Part shown: in pieces, positions 53,201-64,000 of the stretch | How the letters are laid out: the number at the start of each line of letters is the position of its first letter | How positions within the stretch are numbered: the first letter of the stretch is position 1 | Origin: Cloeon dipterum | Lineage: Eukaryota; Arthropoda; Insecta; Ephemeroptera; Baetidae | Assembly: GCF_949628265.1 (NCBI RefSeq) | Contig: NC_088787.1 | Location: 20,760,501 to 20,824,500 of the forward strand | DNA: 64,000 bases | Direction of reading: 5' to 3' | The notes under the pieces: model-generated | Database searches by the model: none | What the model was told of the DNA's origin: nothing | What the model saw: the letters and a program-made list of their open reading frames with translations, nothing else | Position numbers and translations under genes: made by a program

Positions 53201-54214
53201 GCATTGCAAATAAATAAATTTATTGAGTAAATCGAATCACTGGATGATCGCGTTTTATTTTAGCCGAGATGTAATAAAAATATCTGGTACGTAGAGGCAT
53301 GATTTACTCCTGTGCGGACTGAATCGTTATGGCATCATTTATGAGGAAATCAGACGGATGGCGAACGTGAAGTGAAAGATAAGAAAGACCGACGCGCAAC
53401 GGCATTGCATTACACGTGCGTATATTGAATGTCGTAATGTTCGAGGCCGGATTTTCGCCTGTCCGTGTTCATCTCCGGCACAGACGAGTTAATCAAAGAC
53501 AGGAACAAACCGACCATTTCATCAAAACCGATTTTCCGGCCAGCCGGGTTTGCCGATTACTTCCACTCAATTTTCGTCTTGCAGTTTAAATAGAGCGAGT
53601 GTCACAACGCTGAGCCATATCTTTTCCTTGCTCCTTCCACCCGGCTTCATGTATTACATATTTTTATATACAGTTGGAGGAGAAAAATGATGTCGCCCTG
53701 GGAGCAAAGTGGAGCACCCGTCTTTTTGCGCATTCATATTTTTCCGATACTTTTGACGCTTCGGTTTATTTTGACAGTTTCAACTTTGTAAAGCTTTTCG
53801 AGAGTACCATTTTTTACTGCGGAATTATTCTGAGAATTTATTTTGCATGGAGTGAACTTAAGAATAAGTCACTTTAAGGGCTGTGAATTTTAGACAAGTG
53901 GTTAAAATAAGTATAATTTTAAGTCATTTGAGCCATACTTATTTATATAACCATCATTATGTGCCAAAACCATCGAAATCAACAAAAATACGCGCATCGG
54001 TGCAAATTTAATGCTTTTGAGACAAAAGACAAAATATATTTCTTTCACATTGAAGTTTTTCAAAATTTTATTTTTGAGCTCTCTTTTTAAATTTAGGATC
54101 TAAAGGCATATAGGTTTTACCCATATAGATGAGTTAAATATTTTTTCAGGGAAATAAAACCTCTAAAAATATGGTGAAAACTTAGATTAAAATAAGAAAT
54201 AAACAAAATATGTC
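47239..54214. other. 7-kb gene-poor stretch with GC-rich islands
   Basis: AT-rich DNA with GC-rich, CpG-bearing blocks at about 47430-47780, 49490-49900 and 51550-51780. The first has exon-like edges (TGTTGTAG at 47435 and CTCCCAGGTAAG at 47770) but frames inside it are short and unrecognised. Open frames on both strands of the other blocks cancel each other as evidence. A tiny retroposon end is at 48827-48862. These blocks could be untranslated exons or enhancers. Confidence 0.4.
48827..48862 (-). mobile_element. A-tailed retroposon, extreme 5'-truncated copy
   Basis: TTTTTTGTCTTTTTGTCCCT followed by GTCCGGGACCTGGAAGGGC repeats only the last 35 or so bases of the retroposons at 21.3 and 28.5 kb, including the A-rich tail on the - strand. 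This is what strong 5' truncation during retroposition leaves. Confidence 0.65.
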
Positions 54215-54601
54215 AATTCACCATTTGAAAATCCTGGATTGTTCGAAGCCACCAATAGATGGCACCTCCGTATACTAATAATTTTCAGGCACTTCCCCTG
54301 AAATTTAGGACTCAGTCTTACTGCTAAGCACTGTGCACTTAAATTGATTACTTAAGATGTGCTTGAACCAAAAGTCAGAACAGCCAACTGCCGTAGAAAA
54401 GAAACAAAAAACATTTTTATAAAATAAAAATCTCTGCTGACGTTGGCTAAACTGATTTTGGTTTTAAACAATTAAAAAAATCCAGTGAAGAATTCACAGC
54501 AGCAGGATTAAATCTTTTATCGCAGCGCGAGAGTGCCTTAAAATTTAAAATAACCACCATCTTTTGGCGGCTTCAAACACTGCAGGCAAAAATAGTGAAT
54601 T
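54215..54601. mobile_element. palindromic foldback element, copy 3
   Basis: The left end AATTCACCATTT...GAAGCCACCAATAGATGGC is mirrored at the right by CATCTTTTGGCGGCTTC...AGTGAATT. Inner matches to copies 1 and 2 include GACTCAGTCTTACTGC, GCCGTAGAAAAG and ACTGATTTTGGTTTTAAACA. No open frame. It is separated from copy 2 by 7 kb. Confidence 0.82.
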
Positions 54602-57600
54602 AAAGCCTCAAGTGGTATGAATTACGCTACATACGATGCTCTACAAAACAGTCAAATCCAACTAGTTATAAGAAACCATCCAAAATTAACTATTTTGCTC
54701 GAAAACCCGTCTAAAACTCACAGCCCCAATCATTTTTAAACATGACATTTGCAGCTAGGCGTGTGCAAACCAGGCAAAAAGCGCAGTCAATGTTTGTGGC
54801 ACTCGGAGCCGACAATAAAATTCACCCCACTAGGTCGGAATAAAAATGTCCTGATTATCCTCTTGTTTTACGCGCCGGTCGCGACTCTCCGCTTACTTTC
54901 GTTGTGTTCCTTTTCTTTCCGGCTGCAGCCAACCAGCCAAGCAGCTCTGGGGCGGAGGAGAGAGAGCATGCAAAGCAGCGAACGACACTACATCTAAGTT
55001 TGTTCCTTTTCATATTCCTCTCTTTTCGATGGCTCTCGTCGACAAACGTCTGGCTCTGATGTAATTGCACAGAAATTCTCGTCGCCACTTTAGAGTCAGC
55101 TGGAGAGTCTCTTGGGAGGGAAAAAAATTCGCCTCTGCATCTCTGAAAAGGTCTCTTCTACCTTGCGAGCCTGCCTGATTCAATTTTTGTCCCTAAGGCG
55201 AAATTAGCTGCTGTCCGGTCGAGAATGTCAGGCAGCCAGTCAAGCATGAGTTTCGCAGATAAGACACCTCCACTGCCGGCTACTCAAAAGGAAGCTTGAT
55301 CGTGTCGTTCTTTATTTATTCTCCCAGATGGCGAAAACAGTGACACCGAGTTAATAGCCTCTTCCCAAAAGCTGCTGTTCTTGCTTTCGGAGAGCCGGAA
55401 ATTTGATTTTTTTTTTCGTGAACCTTTTGACCGTACATCAACCGGTTTACCGACTTTTCTGTCTTCCTCTCTTCCTCTATCCCTTTTGTCAGAATAATTG
55501 TTTTTTAGGCACTAGCAAGGCAGTCTTTTAGGAATAATCGTTCGTTTAAATTAGGCGATGGAAAAATTACTAAGTAATTCATGAGGCCTGTGAAATTTTC
55601 CATCGATTAAGAGGTGCAAGATAAATTTCTAAATGAAGTTTTAGATAAATTTGGGTGAGTTTATATTTTATAGACTATATTTTATTAAAGGAATCAATAG
55701 CAATAACAAAATTTCAGAAATTCCTTTGAGTTTTTGTTTAGCCTATGAAACTGTTATTTAACTTATCTTCTTTGTCTTATAGAAAAAACTACGAAAATAT
55801 CAGATAAAATTTCTCACTTTTTCACGTTGATCAAAATTGTCTTAATGTTATGTTGATTAACATATTTAGCAAGTTAAAAAAATTTCCCAAACACAAAAAT
55901 TGAGTAATATCAAATTATTTATCGATTTCTGGTGTAAAAACTGGATAGATTTCCTGAAAGTACAAAATTGCGTCCTTGAAAAAGTAAAATAATTTTCGCT
56001 AAAAATAATTTCTGGTCCAAATAGGAAGAAGTGAACTAACTAACTAACTAACTAGGTCGCCATGGTTGAAGAGTGCGTGCGTGACGCTGGAAATTCGTTC
56101 TCGTTCGTTTGGACAAGTCGATTCGGAAGAGCTGATACAATTTGGAGCCGACACTGACATTTGGCAGGCAAACCGCACTCGCAGCCCGCGATTCACGACT
56201 CGAGACACGCCAAAGACACTCTCCGCCGGGCAATAAACGGGCAGTCGTCAGAACTAATTACAGAGTCGTGACACAGCGGCAGCCGGAATTTTGTTCTCCA
56301 TGGGTCTGCTAATCTCAGCGTTTCCACTCGGGCGAATCCGCTCTTGGCACCAAAAGTGCTAAAACAGCGCTCTTTCCGCGGAATCGGTGCATTTCCCTAG
56401 CCAAATATCCTGGACGGCTCAAAATGAAACTGTTCGTAAATTCTCTCACCAATGACAGCTCATTCAGGGCAGTGAAATTTTGGGGATGTTTTTAGTTGAA
56501 AAACTAACTATTGTAGCATAAATCAAGAAAATTAGGCTTTTAATGGCCAATTTTTTAACTAATAAATTTTCATTTTCTCTCCTAATAAAGGTTGCAAATT
56601 AGCAAGGACAGAATGCAAGTTTTTATTTCAACAATGTAACAATCCTTGAGCGAATTCTTCGATAGAAAACAACGAATTTAAACTTGAAAATAGATCAGAT
56701 CGTGTTTGGAGGGGGGAAATGCAAACTAAAATTTTAAATTTGGGAAAATTCACACTCAACCATAAATTTGCCCTTTTTCATGATTGAGCAACTTTTACCC
56801 TTTTCAAGGCAGTTCTGGCATTTAGACTCATTTTGATGGGCTGAATTTGCTTTAAACTGCATATGATTTGATTGGAAGCTGAGAAAAATAGTCAATATAT
56901 TGTTTAAATTTCACATCCCGCTTCAGACGTTTTTTAAATATTACATCGGAACAATTTTTAAACGGTTTAGAATTTATTTTGAATTTAATTTGGCTTGGAA
57001 ATGTTGGAATTATTCTTAATTTTGCTCAAGAAATGTGATTTATTTGGCAAAAAATGAAATTCCCCACCGATGACAGTATTTTTTGTAGGTGCTCCTCTTT
57101 CAAAGTCTGATTTCCACCCACTTGGTGCATTCATTTTTATAGACGAGAAGGCCTGCGACGTCTGAATACCCGTGTCAGATAAGCGCTCTTCGGCTCCGAC
57201 GTCGCATCTGTTGTGACACGCACTCGACTCGGCAAAAAGTTCCTGCCGAATCGGTGCATTGAGGCGGCAGTGGCGCGCGTGATGAAATTTCGGCCCGCTT
57301 TTTCTCGGTGCGGATAGAAGGAGGCGGCAAGAAAGTCAAATACGCGCCAAACGCGAAATAAAAGCGGTACGTGCAAAAACGCGATGAATTCTTCCAGCCT
57401 GCTGAATCGCTTCCACAGGGTTGGATTAAGTAATCGAAAATCAAGAGACGGATGCAGCGATGTGCGAGAATCTCGGCCGAGGTAAACAAAACGCAGCGCA
57501 GGAGAAATGAGATTATTTATATGCAAAATTTATTTGTTCGAGATTGCAACTTTTCTTGATTTGCTCTGAGAGCGAGTTTAAAGCAAAGTTAGCAGCTAAT

Positions 57601-60600
57601 CAGGCCGTTATAATCAATTTTCTGGCTGCAGAAAGGATAAAATGGGGCACAAACAACGGCGAAAGGGGGACGAATGCGGCGTGGTTTCTCGGTCGTTTGG
57701 CCCGCAGCCATAAATTGCGTCGCAACATTGCACAAAAATTGACCAGACGGAGCTGAAATTGGAAAGGAAAATCTCTTTCTCAGCTTTTTGTTAGTGACGC
57801 CGTAAATTTTCTTTATTTGCTGGAAGGAAAGACCGCTTACGGAAATCATAAATGTAGTAAATCACTATCACTGCTGAAACTTAATTTTGTCTGTTAAAAT
57901 CAATAGAAAGCAAGAAAAGGTATTATATAAAATGTGCTTTAAAGTGTTACGTGCGTGGAAAATATTAAAAAATGAAGATAATTAAATGTAATGGTAATTA
58001 TTGCACTGTTTGAATGCACCTATACGTGGTAAAAGACTGATTGATGGGGATGTGGAAACTCGATGATACAGATTACGTTTTTTACGGCTTTTATGACTAT
58101 CGGACCATTCAATGAGCACGAATAATTACGAGCTGCTTTAGGCATTCTGACGATTCAATTTGAAAATCGATTATTTCAGCAATCATCCAGTAAATTTTAT
58201 ATTTTAATCAGGATTTTTAGCTGAAAATTTCGGTAAAGAGGTCAAATTTCCTGCGCTTTGCGACACGTGTAACGCCTTCTTTTATAATTTCCGGGAACCC
58301 ATTCCTTCCGCTTTAAAATTATCTTAATTTACGCTCGAGTGGTTGCTGTTCACAGAAATCCGTTAGACGTTTATTTCGATACAAAAATTGCAAAATTTTC
58401 ATAAACTTCGGTCAATTTCCCAACGGTTAACTTATAATGGAAATCGATTATTTGTCGTTTTAAAGGAAAACAAAGTCGTGTCTATTTTACTGATGACTTG
58501 CAAAATATAAAACATTAATTAACGTTTAAAACGGATGATTTGCAAATGATTTACCTCGATGCATAATTTATATGATCTACTATTTTAAGCAAATAATCAA
58601 TTTTGTATATCCATAACCGATAGCTGGAATTCAAAACGAAAAAAGGTAATTTTCAACTAATTTTACTAAAATCATTCATGAACAAATAAAATATATATCT
58701 TGTTAACAAAGAAGCTTGACTCTGCTCTCCATGTACATTCTCTTGAAAAGCTTCAATATTCTCTTGACAAAGAAGAAGTGACATTGCACAGCGAGTCATC
58801 CCACTCTGAATTAAAACCATATATATGAACAGAGTAAAGTAGCTAATTAAAAAGTAAGCTCGACTTTGATGTCCAACTTGTCTGGCCGAGAAAAATGTAA
58901 TTAAGAGCCACCCACATTCTTATTCCCACACAGCAGCTTTCTTTTTTATCTTCCTCTATTGTCGTGCAGTGGAATTTCTGATCTCACACTCGTCTGCTCG
59001 GAAAAATGATTCTGCCACCAGCTGCGCAGCATCTTTTGTGATGCCAACTCTATTCCAGCGCGTTGAATTTCAGATGCCGATATTGATTTTCGGCCGCTGA
59101 CAATGAAGTCAATTAACGTTCAGTTGGACAGAGACCGAATTCAATTAATTAATCTGTGATTAGATTCAATAATCCCCCCGACGTGGCCCCTCGTGCAAAC
59201 ACACACACGCACGCGGGCAATGGCTTGATTGGATTCCTTTATTTATTCCGACCTCCTCAGCGGGTTTGCGTAATGAGGGCATAGCTTGCCAACTAATGTG
59301 ATAGCAATCAAGAGGGGATTACGCGAAACCAGCAGCCCACAGTTCAATTCCAAAATGATTCGATTAGGCCAAATTGCTTCCGAAATATAAGGAAAATGCC
59401 GAAGCATCTAGAAATGTGCATTAATGAACAACTTCAATCGATATCTTTGATTCCATAATTTCAGTAAGATCACTAAAAGAGTTAAATTTAAGCTGAAATT
59501 ACAATTTAAACCGCAAGTAAATTTATGGAATAAAGATCGCCCGCGATAGCATATTTTTTTAGATACGTGTTAAAAAAGGAAAATAAATCTCTAGATTGTA
59601 TGATAAAGTTTCCCAGATTAGTCGGCCATTCTATTGAGATACTTAAAAATGCAGATATATTAAATTAAAAGCAAATTGGACTGGCCGAAGTTGCAATGAA
59701 AACCTGTGCTGGATCAATTTTGTTATTACACTCGTTCCAAATCTTTAATTATTTCAATACACGCTGCAAACTCGGGTAATTTTCTCATTCCATCAAGAGA
59801 TTTATTTTCCTATTCAACATCTTAACATATCTTTTAAAGCCTTTGCAATTTTATAAGAAACTTTTCCAATAGCAAGGAAAGCAATCTGAAAGTTGTCATA
59901 GCTTTTGCAAGAGCGGTGGAAAAGCAACGAGTTGTTTGTTGATAAAATATATTGTTAAAAATTATGAAAACACTCTGCAAAAATTTTTAGTATTTTTAGT
60001 ACTTACCTAGTTTAACAGATTGTAATTTTGTATTGCTCGAGTCTGTAGACATTTCAATCGATTTGAAGGCTGAAGCACAGAATAATGCGTCCAATATTAA
60101 TACTATTTTTCCAACGGGAAAAGCCAGTGAATATTCCGAAAAAAAATCCCGTCTGGATATGCCTGAGGCAGGAAAATGTTTTTGCCAAACATCCACATTG
60201 ACGATTAAATATTGAAAAAATTTTCAGATTAACTTTTAACCCTCTTTTTTTGGGGAATGAAGTATGTACAATGCCAGCGGCAGAATGTTAGCTTGTTCTT
60301 TTATACTGTAAAAATTTACGTCCGCCAGCCATCATGTATCAAAAGAGAAATAAAAATACCTCTCGGGAATATTTTATTCATAAAATTTAGGGCGTTTTTT
60401 TATAAAAAAAACACGTTTCCAATGTCAATATGCAGAATTTGCCTTTCATCTGAATGGCACCTTTGTGCTGAGCACAACTTATCCAACGCTTTTACGTTCA
60501 ATCTGTCATCAAGATAACAGGCGCCGACGAAATCCCTATTTAAAGTTCATCAAAGGCGCTTTCATTTGCCAAGCCTTCGCTATTCAAAGAAGGGAACGTC

Positions 60601-63600
60601 TCTGTAACGGCAGACCACCAAAATCGCATAAAGAATCAATTTAGACGAGCACTCTCGCCATTTTTCAACCGCGCGCACATTATTAATGTCCTTAGTTAGG
60701 CTCGACACTTTTAATTTCTCTCCGCCGCCCACTTCCTGCATAAATTACCGACCATTTGCGTGGATAATCCGTCCTGGTTAAGTATGATTGCGATTTAACT
60801 ACGCTTTTTGCTTCAAGAGCCCGGACAGCCTCATCATCATCTCTCCTCTCGGCTGCAAAAAAAATGGCAAAGCTCGTTCGCGGCACCCGCGACGTGCATG
60901 CTTATTAAATTTTAATTTTTTTTTGTCCCACATGACGCTGCAAATTCGCTTTTTAAAACCTTGTGTTGCCAACATTACGGCAGAACACAAAGCGCGCGCG
61001 TCTCTCCTCATTGACTCGCGAAATAATACTCTTTCGCGCGAATAATTAAGCTCTTAAGCACACCTGACGCGACTCGAGAATGGAAATGAGCGAACGATGA
61101 CCGACTCGCCGCGTGAACACTCAGTGTTTGTGCAGCACTTGGTTTCGATGTTTTATCCGCGAATGTTTGCAGAGTTTAAACCTCAAATTAAACAATTAAA
61201 ATATATGTAAAAGACCTTTTAAACCAAATATAGCCTTCATTTCTAGGACTCTACACGTTTAGTTTTTCTTATCTATTTTATTCTGGTGCGCGTACAACGA
61301 AGGCCTTTGAATGACTACGAATTTTTTTATTTGAAGATGAATCAACCAATTTCTCCAAGAGGTCAACAATATTGCCTATTACCTCCGAAATGTAATTTAT
61401 TTTAACAATATCGGCGTTAATAATTTTTGAGTACACTACTTATAATCTCAAAATTATTTTGCAACAGGAAGAAATTTTTAACTCAGTGTTTATTTGATTA
61501 GAATTTTGTATTTTTAAAAAATCTCTGCAGTTGCGGCTGAAAGAAAAACTTTGTTCATATTTGATTTAAGTATGCTCAATTCAAATGGGTTGAAAACCAG
61601 TCTTTCCTATGTTAATTTGCCTTCATAAACGACGAAACTGTTGTTTTAATTTTTGTCGTTTATAGTGTGTTTCGTATCTTCAAGTCCATCATTTCGAGAA
61701 ATACGAACCGTCACATTTATTGCTGCGAGTCAAACGCTTGAAATTACGTAGCACAGAAGTCGGTGGGAAAATCTCTCGCCTCTTAATGGCGCTTCTCCAT
61801 TTCTCATTATGAAGATTCTGGTGTCTGCATTATGAATTGCGACTACCGCACCTTTTCTTTGTTGTTATTAAGCAATCAGACGCAGACCCCCTTACGGCGA
61901 ATCCGATTGTTTCTGTCTTCGGAGGAAATATCGCTCTCATCTGCGTGCTTGGCAGAAAAGGTGAATTTATCATCGCCGCATGCTGGTGCTTCGCATCATT
62001 CACCCGCAGCACAGGAATCTCCATGGTCAATTAGTATTCTTTATTGTTATTGTTCAGAGTCCAGAAGCTTTGAAACAAAACGGCTAGCTGGTATATTTAT
62101 TTTAATATAAAAAATTTCATTAACAATTTAAGAACGCGAGGGAAGCAAAAAATGTTCCGTCTTTTGGGCCAAACCGGGTTTTCATCTCTTCCCTATATTT
62201 TCTTGTTGCTAGTAGACGCAGAAATTGCAGGAAAGCCGCTTATGTGTGTCGCTCGTGTGGCTTTATTCGCGAACGTAATAGTATATATAGAACCAGTTTT
62301 TATGTCTCAATGCAGCAACAACTGCGCCTATTATGGGCAGCACAGCAAATGAATTTATTTGTTGCTGTTGTTGTTATTGTGACAAACAACAGCCGACTTT
62401 ATTTCGGTTTCATTTTTGGATTCACTGCAAGGCGCAATTATTTCGAAACTGCTGCTCCTTTCATTCTCCTTTGCGCGTTTTGATATGAGAAAAAAGTGTC
62501 ACCATGCCGTGGAATGCAACAAACGCGCTTGCTGCCTTTATTCCACCGTCATTCTGACTTGTTCGAAAATAAAAACGTGTACACACGTACGGTGAAATAA
62601 CAACAGACACACACACTTTCGGCTGTCTTGCAAAGCGAAATGCATGCACGGCGTAGTCGTGATGGAAAAGAAATTATTCCTTTTATTCCCGAAAAGCGCT
62701 GACACAGTGCGGAGGCATGCTGACTCACCGTGTTTGTTAAAAACGATGAAAGCACCAAATATTCGAAAAGAACAGGTGGAAGATTTTTCTGCGGAATGGA
62801 AATCGAACGTGTTCCCATAACATTTCGCATGCCTCTGCAAAATTTGGGCGCTTTTGAAGCTGCGAGTTCTTGGAATTTATTTAGACTCTGGCATAAATAA
62901 GAAGCCAGTTATCCGTTGGGAAATTTCGTCTGAAACCTGAGAGATGAATTTATTTAAAAGATAATAAAGTTTATTATGAATATTTTAATTTTCTTCTCTT
63001 GTTTTGCTTGAACCTATTAAATGCCAAAATTTAATATTTTCTTGAGTTTGACACTCTCTTTTTCCGCACATCTTAAAATGAGAAAAATTCAACACTTTTA
63101 TTCATCCGTTTAAATAAGATTAGTTCAAATGGAAATAAATTTTCCCCTCCTAATCTGATGTTCCAGCTTACAAGAAGAATTTAAATTTACTGCCCGTCAG
63201 GCAGGAAAAACAGGCGCACAATATTCTTCGCCTGAGGTATGCCTGTTTGAGAAAAAAGGAAACTTGGTTGGTAAAAGCTGCGCTGACTTAAGCATGCAAA
63301 TCTTTTCTTTTTAATAATGCAGGGAAAAGGGCGAGCGGCCACTTTCTCAGTCAGTGTGTTGGAAACAAAAATACACGGTCAAAAACTTGAGCCACTGCAG
63401 TTCAGCTGCTTTTGGGGCTGCTGCGCATCTTATTTATTCGTGTGCGTCTCCTGCTTTGAATAAATCCGCACAGTGGTTGCCCGCCTGCGCTTGCAAATGT
63501 CAGAATTGAAGATCGCTAGCTCTCAAACTTCCCCAACGCGTTGATTTCGTACGTGATCGCCCGACGAAAAGCTTGAAGGAAATGTGTGCTGCTGAGCTGG

Positions 63601-64000
63601 TCTACATTTGAATGATTGCACGTTGCAGAAAATGACATTATCTAGCGACGAGTCCAGAATCAAAAGTAGAGGAGTTTGCTGTTGATCTATGTTACAGATC
63701 TTAACATGTTCTTTTTAAAAAATTTCTGCATGAAAACTAGTACAAAACAATTTAATTAGTAGACTCATCACTTTAGCTAAAGAAAATGTTATGAAATGAA
63801 TTTTAATTTGAAAAGTAGCGTGTGCCTTCTTTTTTATCATAATTAGGGCTTTTTTACATTTTAAACAAATCTAAAAGCCGCTTAAGATCCAACACAATAA
63901 ATTTGCTATCCATTAAGAGAAACCCGTTTTTCATATGATCATTAAAAGGTATAGAGTGCTTTCCCAGAGGTTTTTTTTTTGCCAAAAATGTAATGAAATC
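54602..64000. other. 9.4-kb gene-poor stretch to the window end
   Basis: AT-rich DNA alternates with GC-rich islands of 200-500 bases (about 54880-55380, 56050-56420, 57130-57480, 58900-59300, 60530-61130, 61720-62030, 62500-62830 and 63180-63620). Open frames occur in the islands on both strands but none has a recognisable domain or supports a chain of exons. A short tandem (CTAA)n lies at 56036-56054. Introns and enhancers of a long gene beyond the window would look like this; I cannot show it. Confidence 0.45.

Noticed and set aside
57137-57526. 129-codon minus-strand frame
   Set aside because: Low-complexity Arg-rich composition, a second competing frame on the same strand, and no conserved motif; most likely a GC-island artefact.

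Overview
The window looks like nuclear DNA from an arthropod, most likely an insect or other hexapod. Protein-coding exons are GC-rich and separated by GT-AG introns, many only about 48-60 bp, set in AT-rich spacer. The protein set is animal-like, and the receptor is of the protostome sulfakinin/cholecystokinin type. I cannot name the species. No prokaryotic or organellar features were seen.

Layout: (1) 1-1095, non-genic. (2) 1096-4673, + strand, a flavin polyamine oxidase of the PAOX/SMOX type in six exons. (3) 4754-18106, - strand, a complete 24-exon THADA gene (1,843 codons before the stop), tail-to-tail with the oxidase. Its introns hold a 1.78-kb hAT-like DNA transposon with perfect terminal repeats and target duplication, foldback elements nested inside that transposon, and an inverted, broken copy of the gene's own third exon. 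(4) 18808-19163, - strand, SRP9 in three exons. (5) 19798-20629, + strand, TXNDC17 (thioredoxin-like, WCPDC), head-to-head with SRP9 across a region with CCAAT boxes. (6) 21.2-26.7 kb, a repeat-rich stretch with an A-tailed retroposon, a non-LTR reverse-transcriptase tail, and two unidentified minus-strand reading frames near 23 kb. (7) 26785-40062, + strand, a seven-transmembrane sulfakinin/cholecystokinin-like receptor in five exons spread over 13 kb. (8) 40-64 kb, no gene I can support: AT-rich DNA with GC-rich islands, two more copies of a palindromic foldback family, microsatellites and one pre-miRNA-like hairpin.

The genes do not form a pathway. THADA (tRNA C32 2'-O-methylation partner), SRP9 (signal recognition particle) and TXNDC17 (cytosolic disulfide reductase) look like closely packed housekeeping genes; the receptor is a long-intron regulated gene in repeat-rich DNA. 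The most unusual items are the inverted THADA exon copy, the layered transposon in THADA intron 18, the three-copy palindrome family, and a polyamine oxidase that appears to lack the conserved active-site lysine. All exon boundaries were deduced by eye from splice consensus and reading-frame continuity; there is no transcript evidence.
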